A program made the translations under genes and the position numbers. A stretch of DNA of 64,000 bases from Arthrobotrys musiformis (lineage: Eukaryota > Ascomycota > Orbiliomycetes > Orbiliales > Orbiliaceae), in contig JAVHJL010000001.1 in assembly GCA_036971715.1 (NCBI GenBank), positions 1,488,001 to 1,552,000 on the forward strand, read 5' to 3'. The notes under the pieces are model-generated. The model worked only from the letters and a program-made list of their open reading frames with translations, was not told the origin of the DNA and made no database searches. Shown here one piece after another: positions 45,452 to 59,249 of this stretch. How positions within the stretch are numbered: position 1 is the stretch's first letter; each line of letters starts with the position of its first letter.

Positions 45452-47854
45452 TTTTGATGATTGTGATTGGGGATTTGTTGAAGGGTTGATGTTGAGGATT
45501 GAAGATTTTCCTTGGTGTCGCAGAAGGTTAAAAGATTTTTGAGCGGCGGGAAAAAATACAAGAAAGGCAATGGCAGGTTTTGCCGAGGGTGGGAAGTAAA
45601 GGAATGTTTTGCCGGGCTCGAATTACAACAGTTTCAACACTTTTCGTCCAACTGCGGTCTTCACCGACGTGAGGATTCTTTTTACTCGGTTGTCTAATAT
45701 AAACCTGGTCTCGTTTCCGGGTGTAACCCCTGCGGGAACGGCAAGGCTGAGAATTTTGGGAATCGCTTTATTCAATCTGTTGGCTAGTGATTCTCCCCCC
45801 AAAAGGACACTGGTATAGTGTATATCCAAGATTACAAACAGTGAAATTACTTTGTATAAACTCAACTTCAATGCAATCGCTCCAAGTGCGAGACAAAATA
45901 ATTCCCCGAGGGCATAAACTAGCACCGTAATCCTGGGGGGATGGTAAGCTTGTTCTGGCAAGGGCACGGTCACCGGCTCCACCACTTGGGTTTCTTTATG
46001 CATATGATGACGTCAATCGGATTCCGGCACGCACTAGCTATCGACGACAACCTTACGGGATCCTTGCCGCGAAATACTTGCATGAAGATCTTCGAGCAAT
46101 AACGGGTATCCGGATATACATATCCGGTCCCAAACATCTTGGACCTCGCTATTCTCAACAACCTCCAAAAACAAAAATTACACATATTTCATTTTTGTCA
46201 ATAACCAAGGAAAGAAAGAAAAGGGGGAAAGTAATATCACAAAGAGAGAAGAAAGAAAGAAAAATCGAAATAAATGTTTTAGCCCAAGAAACATCTGATC
46301 AGCTGAGTCTATACACACCAAACTACAGCTGTACATGTTGAGACACACATTTGCTCAGCGCTAACAAATACACACACCCCTCCGTCTAACCACGGAAAAC
46401 AACAAGGATGGTAAAAAAAATTAAAATCCTATATCCCCAAAACTACGTAGCACATCAAAATAAAGTTTTTACACAAAAGTAAAAAGCCATTTGGCGAAAT
46501 TCGCTAACGCCTTCCTTTAATGGAGGCTTGGGATGTTTGAGCATTGGCACCGAAGGAGCTTTGCTTACGGCTGCACGGGGTGGGCGTTTAGCGCTTTGAT
46601 CTAGCGGGTTAATAACTTAGATAATGAGAGACACATGTATAATACCGGATTTTATTAAACGCGTGTCGAAGGGTCTAGATCGTGGGAAAGGTTCCGGTTC
46701 CCGAGCTTGGCTATTATAGTCAGTGCTTTTTTCGAGGCGCTTCGATCGCGACGGAGGCTTGTTCGCTTGTTTGTTTCACATAGATCGGGCTCGAGGTTAA
46801 GTGATAGACAGACTTGACCATGTGCACTGGAAAGCTCATGCACATGACTGTCCTAAGCCGTCGCCAACATAGTATCAAACGTGACATACAGCCAGTCCAT
46901 TCGTAGAGCGAGAACAGCCTAGTAGCCAACCGCCAATTATACAGGGGGAAAAAAAAAGGAAAGAACGGAAGAACGAAAGAGGTACCGGTGTGTATGTACC
47001 TAGGTGTATGTATAAAATATCTTGCGAACTCGGGATTATACCATGGTACCAAGCCAACGACTAGTGCGTGTACCTAGAAAGTTTAAAATTATATAAAGTA
47101 TGTACGTGCAAGACCTTTCGCATCCCTCTATAATTTCGCGCTCGATCGTGAGGTCGCAAGATAAAAGGAAAAAAAAAAAAAAAAGCAAGGAAAAGTATAC
47201 GTAAGACTTGTACGTTTCTCAAGTCTCGACTTGAGCAGCCATAGCTAATGAGCAAGAAGAAGAAACAAAAAAAAAAAAAAAAGAACGAACACCCACAACC
47301 CCCCCTCCATATATGATGCCCCTGGTTATATCCTCCTCTCCCTCCTTTTTAAAAAAAATTTTCAATTTGAAAAAAAAAGTACGTGTCTAGTACTGCGTTT
47401 TTGACCACGCAGCCCTGGAAAAATTATGCACGCGGATTTTTTTTCCTGCTTTGAACAAAGGACGCCATCTCCATGCATATGCTGGGTACAAAAGTGATCA
47501 TAGTGTTTTTGTGAACAAAAGAAAACTACCTTCTTCTAGCAAAATCATATAGAAGAAGAAATGGTACCGGTCTAAGAAATAGTTTTTTGCAGCGGGGTAT
47601 TCGGAAGGAAAGTATAAGGAAATAATCCAAAGAAGGAAAACAAGGAGATAAAGGTCAACCACACACCATCTTCATGCATTTGCAGCTGAAAACAAAACAG
47701 CCCCAGGTAAAAAGAAAACAAAGATAATAGGGGAAAGAAGGGGGAAAGGGAATATAGATATATAAAAAAGGCAAGGCAAAGGTGCACACTGGGACGCCAA
47801 AGCCGTATAAGAGAGTAGAGAATATCAAGTGAAGTAGAGGCATGCGATAATTGG
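45452..47854. other. Intergenic region upstream of loc1
   Basis: About 2.4 kb with many A and T runs. Apart from the weak frame at 45623-46003, which is listed separately, I see no gene. The right end is the 3' flank of the GH3-GNAT gene. Confidence 0.45.
45623..46003 (-). CDS. Possible small membrane protein, weakly supported
   Basis: An intronless frame of 126 aa. It has a hydrophobic stretch (ITVLVYALGELFCLALGAIALKL) and a second one close after it (VISLFVILDIHYTSVLLGG), then a Lys/Arg-rich end. No family is recognised, and it runs towards loc1 on the same strand. It is listed because the hydrophobic pattern is regular, but it may be a chance frame. Confidence 0.22.
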   Translation of the reverse strand: MHKETQVVEPVTVPLPEQAYHPPRITVLVYALGELFCLALGAIALKLSLYKVISLFVILDIHYTSVLLGGESLANRLNKAIPKILSLAVPAGVTPGNETRFILDNRVKRILTSVKTAVGRKVLKLL

Positions 47855-50800
47855 TTATACTTTACGCCAGGCCATGTTGTGGTACTTGCCGTGGGTCTCA
47901 AAACCTACCAAGAATGTTAGCACGAGATACTCATTATATACGCTATCGTGAATACTCACCAAGATCTTCATAAACTTGTCTATCGGTGGACCAGTCGACA
48001 AAGCACCCCGTCAGGCCTCTGCTTTGTAATTCTATTATCGCAGCGCAGACCAACCCAAAGCCAACGCCTCGACCACGAAACTCGGCTATAGTTCTATTAG
48101 CTAATCCGGTCTGTAGTAGTATAGTTTAAGGCAGCGAACTTACGACCCATCCCGACACAGGCAAGGCCACCGACTCTATCACCAATCGCTTTGGGCCATG
48201 GAACTTCTTTCGAAATCTTGTTACTTCCAGCCCCAGAAAATACCAGGGCCGCGCCGACAATGGCACTTTGGCCGTCGGGGACGACGCCAAAAGCGAGAAC
48301 AGCGTCCGCATAATCTACAGTATGTCAGTTGGATATTAAGTAAATAAAAATACCATGGAGAAGAAAAATACCATTTGTGTCTTTTAAAGCGCGGTACTTT
48401 TCGACCCATCCAGGATAGCTTGAAAAGTGCTTGTCTTCAAACTGTATCAAACTGTCGAAAACACTGGGGTTACAGACACCAAATGTAATGCCCTGACGGC
48501 TGAGATCGGCAAAGACGTCTTGTTGTGGTGGGCGCCAATTCGTTATATTTTGATATAGATCGAAAATAAAGTTATCCTCAATTTTCCAACCTATTTCAAT
48601 TCTATCAGTACTGCCAGTCCTACATCCTCGAGGGTAACACGACCATACCTCGGCGTTTAAACCATTCCTTTTGTTCCTTGGGTAACAGCTCCGGCAATCC
48701 TGGGAAAAAGCGAGGGAAGATACTACCAAGTTGGACGCTGTCTATTTCGGGGTGCGCCCTCATAAACTGGAACGCTTCGTCATGTAGTGCGGTGCCAATC
48801 CCACTGTTCCGAAAATCCGGGTCTACCATTAGAAGGGCCATACTGCCCACCAGGCTTTTACCTGCGTGTATAGTATAAGTTGCGCACAAGCCGAGAATTT
48901 TCCCATGACTTCGCGGGTCTTTGACAACATAATGTTTAGCGTTTCCAGGTCGGTCGAGCAAGTCGCTGAGAATGCTTGAGTTGAGATTCCAGTTAGGATT
49001 CCAGCCAAAACATTTCTTCCACAAATCAGCGCTGGCGTATAAGTCTCGGCGTTTCTCCCACTCGTGAACTTCCCACCGCTGAAAACTGTCGTGTGGAATC
49101 CCGCTCGTTGGAGGGAGCAACTTGCGGAGAGGTAAAACACCTGTTGGCTTGACTTCTCCGAAGAGGACGGAGGCAGCTGACTCAAGAGCCTCCCTGGAGT
49201 ATTCGTAACACGAAATGACGGTTTCTAGGACTTTTATAATAAATAGTCGTTAGCTCGTGCTGCTCTAAAAGTTTAAGCTCAATCCAACTCACAGGTAACC
49301 TCGTGGAGCATATCACGTGGGCTGCACGCCGTAATAACAACCAGGGGGGTATCAAACGCTAGCCGCTGCCGTGTTAGTGATCTCATCGTCTCGATTTGTG
49401 ACCGATACTCCGGGTCCGTATCAAGAGAGAGAACAAAAATGGTGAGGTTGGCTTTCTTAAGAAGGCCGGTATGCGTCTCCTGTAGCCCTTCGTGGGTATA
49501 TGGTGCATGGCAGACAGTTACCCCTCGAGCATTGATTGCCCTTCCAAGATACTCGAATGGATCGACACCAACTTGGCCTGGGAAGCGCGGTGGAGCAACA
49601 GGTGTCAAAAGAGCACAAGTCCCATTTTGCCTCAGAACATTTTGTCGTTGTAACTTCGTCAACGGGAGGAGGTTTCGAGAGTCTTTGATGACTGTTGTTG
49701 CCATTTCGTACGATCTAAACGAGAGCTCGCGGTTCCGGCGCATCAAAGACGGAAGGGTCAGATGGATCGGCGGAGGGTCCACGGCTTCCTCCCATCGAAG
49801 ATATCGTTCCTTGACTCGTCTAACTCTCTCCCAGGATTGTTCTAGCGACGCTCGTGTAATATTGCCCGTTTCAACCGCTGTATATATTTCCTCCAAAGCA
49901 TCGGTGACATCGTGGGGGTGTTCGCACAAAATCAACATGTCGCAACCGTTAACGAGCCCTCTAATCGATAATTGTCCCCCGGTTACACATCTTCCTGCGG
50001 CGTTCTCAGACATCTTGTCGACAGAGCCAATTAGAACTCCTTCGTATTGTAAGTGTTTTCGAATAAGATTCTTCGGAAGCGAGTCCTTTCCACCGAAGGT
50101 TGTATCGGTTGAGGCGGCCCACATTGTCGGTTCAAGTAATACCCCGTCGACCCCATTTTCGAACGCTTTTCGGAACGGTGCATATCGAGGTTCAATCGCA
50201 ATATTCCGAGTATCTAGAATCCCACCGCTACCTTGGCGAGGAGCCGGGAAATGTTTGACTATGCTCACGAGATTCGTACTCCTGTGCGCATCTAGAATAG
50301 CACTGGTACATCTCCAAACGTTGGCGGGATCGTCTCCAAACATCCTGGAGCTCAGTCCTTCTGGGCTTTGTTCCTCAATATTTAACACCGGGGCTAGATT
50401 CGTGTTAACGGAGAGGCTCTGCAGTTCCTGGGCTGACGCGCGAGCAATATCATAAAGGATTTCAGACGACCTAAATGCCCCAACTGCGAGGGCTCCCGGG
50501 AATTGTGTTCCGAGAAGGCCATTGCCAAAGGGAGCAAACTATGGGCAGAAATTTATTAAACTCGACCATCTCGACAGTGTAACACGAGTTTTTTTCATCC
50601 TTACCATGCCATTCTCTTGTTCAATCATAATGAACAAGGGATGTGTGTGACCCGCCCTACGAGCAGCGCTTTGCAAATCTCGCACAATTCGGCTTATCTC
50701 CACCGAGTCTAAGAACCGAGCGGTTAGCGCAATCCCATTTATATCCCCGGAAATTTTCTTACGTTTAATGCTACGTCGGCAAATCAAAACACCGCCAATA

Positions 50801-50943
50801 TGGTATCTCTCGACCATATCAGTTACATACTGAGCCGACTCTGGCGTATCCATCGGGATGATAATCAGTTTCCCAACCTGCCTAAAGTGCGAGTCAGCGA
50901 CGGCATTCATTTCGTACGAGGAGCAGTAGTTCACGAGCAGCAA
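47855..50943 (-). CDS. GH3 beta-N-acetylglucosaminidase-like protein fused to two GNAT domains
   Basis: Eight exons (50763-50943, 50605-50708, 49293-50538, 48649-49230, 48372-48590, 48144-48314, 47960-48085, 47855-47904) join in frame to 892 aa. Residues 1-550 are a GH3 N-terminal barrel and second domain of NagZ type: YHIGGVLI, EQENGM, FGDDP, IVKHFP (190-193) and the closing CYEYSREALESAASVLFGE. Then come two acetyltransferase (GNAT) domains, one with RNSGIGTALHDEA (about residues 560-700) and one with RGRGVGFGL at 838-846. Fungal multi-domain NagZ-GNAT proteins of about this length are known, for example from Rhizomucor miehei, so the fusion is real and not an artefact. Catalytic motifs look altered (see findings). 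No signal peptide, so probably cytosolic, in chitin or cell-wall amino-sugar salvage. The first exon may have an upstream partner. Confidence 0.88.
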
Positions 50944-52804
50944 CGGTACCTTCGCACAATGTCGCGGTTCTCCTCCCTACTATATGGAGTGTCTTGTGAC
51001 CAGGCACGCTTTTGACCGGTACTTTCTGGTCCTTCATAGTAGGGATTTGAAGTCTTGTATGGTGTCTTTAGGTTTCGGTCGTCAGCCAATGATAACTAAA
51101 CCCGTCTAGGTGGTAGCGGGTAATAAATCACACGACAGCGTTATTAAGGAGATACATACGTTCGACATCATAATTGTTTCCTAGCTGATAGTCTTTGAGA
51201 AAGACTATCTTTACCTTTACCTTTGCTCGTCTCGGCCTTGTAACCGAATATCTAGCGTGACGTGATGTGGAGATCATCGGAATCCCATCCGTGGCAACGC
51301 TAGACAGAGGAAGAAAGAAAGAAGGTTTGAGCTTAGAAGAGGAGAGAAAGAGAGATGGGTGAGAAGAAGAGGAGGAGAGAAGAGAGAGAGAAAAAAATAT
51401 AGACGTTGGGTAAAACGTTGGATTGAGGTTTGTGACGTTGCTAGGGTTCGGCTGTGTGCGATTGTAATGAGCTGGAGGGTTCCCAGCTGCAGACTATAAT
51501 CTTGCAGAAGCGATGGTGCTTAAGATCTGGCTTGCAAAGAGTTATGAAACTCTGCTCTCCGTTGAGGACCTTGTCTCAGCCCAAGCAAAGGGATAGGGAT
51601 ATTTTATTTTTGCCGTTTTCTACCAGGTCTCAGTCGGGCTTGTCTAGTATTGGAACTGTGGCTGCTGCTGCGCGCTTTTCATGAAGCTCTCAGCTTTGAC
51701 TTGTACTTTTCATCAAGAAAAAAAAAAAAAAAAAAAAAAAAGAAAGGAAGAGAAAAGATGGGGTGGTCTTTATGCAGCAGCATGATATAATATGGAAAGT
51801 TAGCGCGAGCTCCCCAGGTTAAACTAAGTAAGTGTAATAATAAATGCACTGTGCCAGCAATGCGGCATGCATGACAACGACATTCCAAGCCTGCAATAGA
51901 AAAAAGGCGCGACGGGAGGGGCATTTACCTTTTTAATATGCGATGATCGGGATTGGAATCAGGATTAGTGGTCGTGCTCTCGATAAGGTGGTAGCCGAAA
52001 ACCCTCCACGAACGCACCGTCCAGGCAAGGATTTTTGGGGGAGGGAAAAAACCCAAGAGGCAGGTTATCCGGTGCGAAGCAGCGGATCAGATTTGATATG
52101 TAGCACCGCCTTGAGTCAGTGGACTGATTTGACTGGTTAGTTCGGCCCCGGTCTGGCCTGTGTGGACCGACGCTAGCGATAGTGGATCTGGGAAGCCCCT
52201 CCAGAAAATTGCACGGCAGATACGGGTTCCCAAGAAAGGAGCACCACCAAGCTCTGAAAATCAGCGCGAGGTTCCGAACGTGGACGCCGAGATACAACCT
52301 CTTGCGTGGTCTATTCCCAGTTAGTCGACATTGCCTCTAATATCCGATTAAATTGTTTAGGAAATATGCGACGGATTTAGACTGAGCATACGGTGTCAAG
52401 GCAGGGAGGGAAGAAACCAGATATAAATTTTTTTTGAAAAATGGCAGGATCTCGGGCTTGAGAGGGGAGGATTTTTGAACATGCACGCCAGCCGAGTAGC
52501 CGGGAGAAGCAATCAATCTAGCAGCCTTATGGAAGGATGCAATCGTTCCGGGTGAGAAAAGTATAATAAACTTACTTATAAATATAGCAGAACGCAGAAC
52601 GGGCTTACGGGAAGAAGCCAGCTGAAAGGTGGTTAAGTAGGTGGGAGTGAGCACACCACCAGGCCAGGGCTTCAGGCGAAAGTTAACGAGGATGATTCGC
52701 ACAACGTCAACAGCAGAGCAAATGCATCCGAGAATGTGAACAGAAGGTGAATAGAGATCCGTCGCGTCAAGCGACCATAGATAGCTTCACCGGAGTCTGT
52801 AGAC

Positions 52805-52845
52805 AAAGCTCTTCTCGTTCTTCTCGTTCTCGTTCTCGTTCTTTT
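52805..52845 (+). repeat. TCTCGTTC-type tandem repeat
   Basis: Short head-to-tail copies of CTCGTT and TTCTCGTT about five times over 40 bases. No function evident. Confidence 0.6.
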
Positions 52846-55094
52846 TCCTCTCGATGTATTTGTTAGCTATGTGGACAAAGATCCTGAATATACGAATGTT
52901 AAGTTGTCGATGCGATGCGATGTGTGATGTTCATGTTCTCGGGGAACGATTCGGGATGATCGCGATCCCAGTGTAGGACAAAGACTCGCACAGACGTCGC
53001 ACAAGCCTTGTCCCACCGGATGAGATAGGAGGACAGAAGGCTTCGAGGTCAAAGGAAAACGGCCACAATCGACTGTGATTGTGTATTCGTCGGCTACACA
53101 CGACTGGATTGAAACATACAAGGAAAAAAAAAAAAAAAAAAACCAATTGATCCTTCGTACGAACCTTACTACGGTGGAACAAGCCACTAACTATACTGCC
53201 TTGTATGTAGGTAGTTGGAGTTAAACGCAAGCTCAAGATTTTAATAATAATATTTCTGTTTCTGATCGACCAGCACACTATAGATACTTAGTTAAGCGTT
53301 AGTTAGTCTCTTTGTGCTACCAAGCCAGCAGTTCACTCAAGTTATGCAGGATGTACTGTAAGAGTAGGACAGGCGAAAAGTAAGCGGTACCGACGAAAGG
53401 TTTCAGCAAAAGTTTAAATTTTTCTGTGCACCTACCTCGGAGCTAGTGACACGACTCCCCCCGCCGAGAACTTAACTCTTCTTGACTGTAGCTAGCTAGC
53501 AAGGAGGGCGTAGGCACATGTTTTGGGTATGTGTGAGGAAGCGGTTGTTCATTCAGGGAAAAATCAAATAAGATAACTAATAGTAGTAGCAGTCGAATAA
53601 AAAAAACAAATAATTAGGTTCTGTGCGATGCGAAGGAAAAGAGAAGAAGAAAAAGAAAAGGGAAAAGGCCGATAAAAGTCAAATAAAACAGACTCGAATG
53701 TAACACCAAGAAAAAGAGAGAACGAGAGAGGAAGAAATAAACCCTACCTTGTCTTGTTTTTGCCTTGGGAGACGATGGCATGCAGATGTTTCCCTGTCCG
53801 CTGCGTCTATTGGTGTTCTGCTGTATCCTGCTGTATTCGGGCATGCTCAGTCAGCGAACCCCCATCCACTCGTATTATCATGAAATCTCACATGAGGGCG
53901 GATGCATCGTCCAGTCTCGGAATGTCTGAAATCGCACGATGGCGAAAGCTCTGGAACTCGGGGTAAATAGATAGGGAGGGCCGGCCGGATGTGCATAATT
54001 ACGTTACCGGGCAGGTCAGGGTAAAAAAAACCATCAGACTCGAACGGATGTCTGGGGTACCCGCTAGCAATGATGTAGTAGACTAGCAGGAGGACCGGCA
54101 GGGCCTTCTTGCCTGGCCAGGTTGACCTGGGTTGATATTCACCAAGTCCGGAATACGAGGCTCATGTCATACCGACCTTATAAATAGCGAGGCAAATTGG
54201 CTCGAGGCTCTATCTAGCTACCTAACCGTATTGGCTAATATGGCAGATGGAAAGAGCCGATTGTATGAGCGTAGTATGTCCGTATAAAATATGTCGTGGT
54301 GGGGCCTCGAATCAACGTTATTTCGTCAACGAGCAAAGGAAGATAAAGATGCAATGTCAAAGCTAAGGGGGTGGAGAAAAGGATTTCATGTCGTCGATGA
54401 ATGTGAATGTGAATTTAACAAATTGTGAGCGCGTCTTTTTTTTTTTTCCTTTTCCCTTTCGAATTTTCCCGTTTGCTTGGAGCAGGTTTGATTGTCGTAC
54501 AACTGCAACCTCGTGGAACGGGCGCTAAAATTAAAATATCGATGCCAAAAGGAAAGAAAAGAGCATGTTTGGGCGTTCTTTTCATCCGATACAGACTCTC
54601 TTCTACGCAAGCAATCACAACATTCCAGGTAGAAGACTATCTAATTTTCCCTTCCTGGCTTCGATCTTTTTTTTTTTTGCTCCCCCTCGCTGTCTATAAG
54701 AAGCATAGTAACTAATGTACGGAGATGTTGGCTCCTATCGATCGATCCGCGAGTCCAATGCAATGTATCGCTTAATTGTAACATGCTATTGTGATATCCC
54801 CGCTAGCTAGCAGCTAGTGCTAACTACGAAGTCCTGAGTATCTGAGCTCACTTCTTATTGCCGAAGACGGTACAATCCGCATTGTCTAATCCTGCACGAA
54901 TGTCCGTTTACACGTACGTCCATACTTAATATTCCTTATAAGATACATAATATGTACAAGTAAGTATATACACACGTGCACACCCCTCTAATATGATCGT
55001 GAAAGACAATTTAGGTAATTCTCAGACATTACAAATATTTGAAAATATTTTGTCAATCAACAGGAACACGTTGGTATCGACAGTGCACAAAAGT

Positions 55095-55122
55095 GTGTGT
55101 GTGTGTGAATGTGTGAGGGTGT
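55095..55122 (+). repeat. GT microsatellite
   Basis: A run of GT dinucleotides followed by imperfect GTGTGAATGTGTGAGGGTG. Confidence 0.7.
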
Positions 55123-58100
55123 GATTGATCGATTTGCAAATGATTGTGTCTGTGCGAGAGCAAAAATATGGGAATTTTCATCTACGGTCTTTAAGGCAAG
55201 TCATGCCATGCAAGGAATCTCGAGGAATTAGTGTCCGCAATGACGATATAGAGCAGATTTTAGTGTCTAGGTGTGCCACTAGACGTGCTTTGAGCAGGGT
55301 TAAACGGCTTAACTGTCGAGTTTAAAGTTTCTGAGGAGGAAGTATTCAGTCCTGGCGAGGAATTCCGGAGAGACACAAGCAAGGAGTAGTTAGGAGTGAG
55401 TGATCATGAAAGAAAGTAGTATCTCCACATAGCACACTTTGTACAGTAACTTAGTGCTCATGTACATACATATCACTAAATTTTTCTTTTTTTCTTCTCG
55501 GCGTTTTATCTTGGGCCCAGCTATCCGGCTTCCGGATTTTTGGTTGATTCGATTCAAATTGCTGAATCTTTGGATCAATTGAACCTCTGGCGACTTGCAA
55601 TTTTGGGGGAAAAATTCACCCATGGCCTTGCTTGCTAGATACATACCTTGCCTTCTTGTCAACGGCGGTCAAAAAAAAAAAAGGACATAACCCTGTGCCC
55701 TGTTCAGTTGTGTGTGCCCTCTCGTTATCACTGGTTGTCGACTGGAATTGTTTTCTTTTTTGGGCAGTGCCCTCCCACCACTTTTGGCACCCAAGCACGG
55801 CGTTTGGGCCAATAAGTGAACCATCTTCTGTAATTAAGTTGTGTAACACAAGGGAACCCTTCGGAAGTCGGCTCCATATGGCAGATAGCGTGATTAGGGG
55901 AAAGAAGGAGGTGTGGGAGCAAAAAAAGGAATTCGAAAACTCGAATTTGTGGGTGTTGAAGCAGAAGGGGGCCAGCAAACTAGCTGTTGACTCAACTATG
56001 TAACAGGGAGCACAGGAAAGGCGGAACGAGTCGTGCAACCAGTCTTTGGGGACAGCAATTGTCTCGCCTACATTTCCACAGGCAGCCTTTTCCACCGAAA
56101 GGGGTCAGCAGACATTCACCGAAGAGGCTAAGAATAGGCAGATGTGAGACCCGATCCCACAGCAGAAGCCTTTGCAGGGCTCTCTCCACATCGGTGAAAT
56201 GATGTCGCATTGTTTGGGGGTGGACAAGGGCGATTGTGATGGTCCGGCAAATGAGCTGATATATGCATATTAAGACCTGTCACATAACCTATAGAGCTGT
56301 TATAAGAGGCGGGGGCATATTCGAATTCGAATCCAGCTACCACTTTCCATACATATCCCATTAATGCCTGTTCTATCACTCCCCTCCCAGCGTCAATTCC
56401 CGGGCCGTTTCCTGTTTTTAATTCTCGCATGAACACGAGCGTCCAATCCTACCAACCTAACCTTGGAACCGATGTCGCCTTCCCGAACACCCCCCCAAAC
56501 TGTGAAAAAATAAAAAATAAACTTATGACCCCAAGAACTAGCTAGCTCAAGGGAACGAGGAGGGGACACATTTTCCTTGCGAGCGCAAGAGCAAACTTAG
56601 AGCAAACTTTTGGAACAGCTAGTTGAACAACTTGCAGGTATTCGGTAATCTGCGAGCAAATACGCAGTAGGATCATCCCCCAAGCTCGGGCTGATGCCCT
56701 TAAGCTGCAGTATTTAAATTTGCCCAGCCTTTGCCGTAGCCACTTACCCTCTTGGTTGATACGATCCGGGTCTTTTATACCCGGGCTTTACATTATCTCT
56801 GCGATACGATATCTAAAGGACAGTATTCGCTATTTTGGTACAAAAAAATAAAGTAAAATAAATCTTTCGGGTAAGTACGAGACATTGATTCACCGGTACC
56901 GAATACTTGGATGCTTGTCTGAGGCAGGTTACGTACATATAAGCCATCTACGAACGGATGACTATTTCACAGTTCCAGCCTGCATGACATGTAGTCCAAA
57001 AATGCTTGTTGAAGAGAACAGTAATACGGTCCGACGAAGGGCAAGCGCGAGACGTCGTACAGGATTTTCGTATCATGCGACACAAACTTCTTTCGTGTTA
57101 CCCCAGTTCAGATCCTCCAACATAACGCCCATAAGAAAAGAAAAAAGCCCGCAGCTCGAGCATTGAAGCAGAGCGAATTGTAATCGTCTATCCTGATGCA
57201 GCTCTTTCTCAATGATTGCATTAGGCGTGAACAGATGCATTTCTAATCCATTCCATCCACTCGCACTCTCCGTACAGCCGGAGCGCAGCTATACACAGCC
57301 CAAATTATACTGTTACACGGGAAATCCCTACACCCACACGGCCAAGCTCCATCATCCACTGGCCGAGCCAGCAGTCTTACGTACCACTCGTACCCTCTTT
57401 TCAGGGATTGTTGAACGCTGGTGCAGGTTTTCCTTTAACGTTTGTGTAACGGCAAATGTTAAATAAATGCGATATCAGATTTTCTTGTCCAACTTGCAAC
57501 TTATTTTTGGGGGTACATAAGGCCTACATGCTACAGTACCACTACGTTCGCAATTTGTTTGCCATGTCACTGATGGGGTCCCGTGTTCCGACGCATATAT
57601 GTGTATCGACGATTCGGCAAATTATTTAGAACATTGTGTCAAAGAGGATTGTCGATGCCGATGAACTTGCATCGTAAGAATCAACTTTGACGAGGAAGAA
57701 AAGAATGCTCTCGGATAGCAGCTAGCTAAGGTGGGTTTCATCCCTGGATCAGCTCCTCTGAACGCCTCATTTTCCGAATCCCGCGGAAGATATATTACCC
57801 ATGCCTGGTGAGGGCTTGCTGTTCGAGGAAAAATCAAATGTAATACATATCCGAAACCCCAATCGGCGTGCTCAATTACCGAGTCCACAGCAAACTCTGT
57901 TTGGGAAAAGAAACAGGAACAGAACCCATTTGAACCAGAACAGTAAACGAGACGAACTCGCGAGACGAAGTCCTGACCTAGACTCCAGCAAGCCACCCAC
58001 GTTTACACTTCGACGCTATTTTCCTTCTTTCTTCTCGCAATTCCGCATAAAGTTACATGCGCCGGGAAACTTCAATATTCGAATTCCTATAATCTCCCGC

Positions 58101-59249
58101 TTCTTTTCTTTCGTTTTCCGGGGGACGCTCTCCCCGTCTGGGATCGAGGCTACCTTTTACATTTTGGCTCGCTTTCCCTAGAGCAAATTGGAACCGTCGT
58201 TTTCCGCCAGGCCTGTAAGCCAAGCGAACACCCCATTGCCAAGTATGTATAAATGTCTAAAGCAAAGGTTCCGACTGGCATACCAACACCAATATGATCT
58301 CAAGAATGCATATGTGACGAAACCTAAATGATTTTTTTCTTCTCTCTTCGGTGCTAAACGCCTCCTTTTGACCTTGATATGCATACTCAAGCGAAACCCA
58401 ATGTTCCTCCTGACCCTCCAGCTTTCTCGCAGCTGGATCCTACATACATATCCCAAGAGACACAAAGACGAGACCAAGGAATCAACGATAATAGCGAGAA
58501 GCGAGGGGAAGAGAGAAAAAAGGATTCGCCGGAAGCTAACGGCCGAATAAATTAACATATTTGGCAACCGCCTAGCCAGCTGGTCTTTTGTACCCAGGGA
58601 GAGGCCACTTTGTTTGGCAACCGCCAGAAGAGCTCCATAGATACACACATAACTCCAATAGATTCAAAGGAATCAGGTAGGTCGACGAGATGTTCTCCCG
58701 GGGGGGCAGAGATGTTGCTTGTTTGTCCCTTGCTCGCATGTACTTGAACGGGAGCTACAGAACATCACCATCTTGGAGTGAAATGGTGAATCATAGATCC
58801 ACCCAGTTCGGTAGCTGACTTGCCGTTAGCTTACGTTAATAATATGTAATTTGCTCGTGTCGAAATAGCGGCAATGCAAAAGGGGGTAGAGTTGGAAGAC
58901 GGCCCTTACTGCAAGTCAACAGCTGGCCTGGCTAGCTATTCGCCTTTTTGGAAGTTCCCGTAGAGAAAGCTGTCCTGCAGCGTATGTCATAGTGATACCG
59001 TGCATTGTATGCGCTGCTCAAGCAAAGTGATATTGTAGCAGTCTTTCAGCCTCGTCTGTCCTAAGAATCGAGCGGATGAGGTTGAAGGAAGCCATCCGTT
59101 ACACAAGAGGCCGAGCCGAGTCGCAGCACCGCCCGTTCACGTTCTCTGTGCCGCATGTTTTACCAAAATGCGACAAACAACACTCTCGACGACGACACTT
59201 CGTCTCGTCAACAACAACACCGAAGTAACATCCCACGTTCGATGAAACG

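Larger units (their letters stand above)
50944..59249. other. 8.3-kb gene desert
   Basis: No frame longer than 159 codons and none with a recognisable domain. The sequence carries A and T runs (51719-51740, 53127-53141), a TCTCGTTC-type repeat near 52820, a GT microsatellite near 55095 and several CTAGCTAG blocks. The left end must hold the promoter of the GH3-GNAT gene and the right end that of mis6. No LTR, tRNA or other RNA gene was found by eye. Confidence 0.5.

Noticed and set aside
48085..48100. Upstream acceptor (GCTAATAG) in the GH3-GNAT gene
   Set aside because: It leads to an immediate stop; the following AACTATAG keeps the frame and the GNAT motif.
49439..50455. Plus-strand ORF of 338 codons
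   Set aside because: It lies exactly opposite the conserved GH3 exon and has no motif; it is an antisense shadow.
55616..56095. Minus-strand ORF of 159 codons in the gene desert
   Set aside because: No motif, overlaps a plus-strand frame of 123 codons, and the composition looks non-coding.
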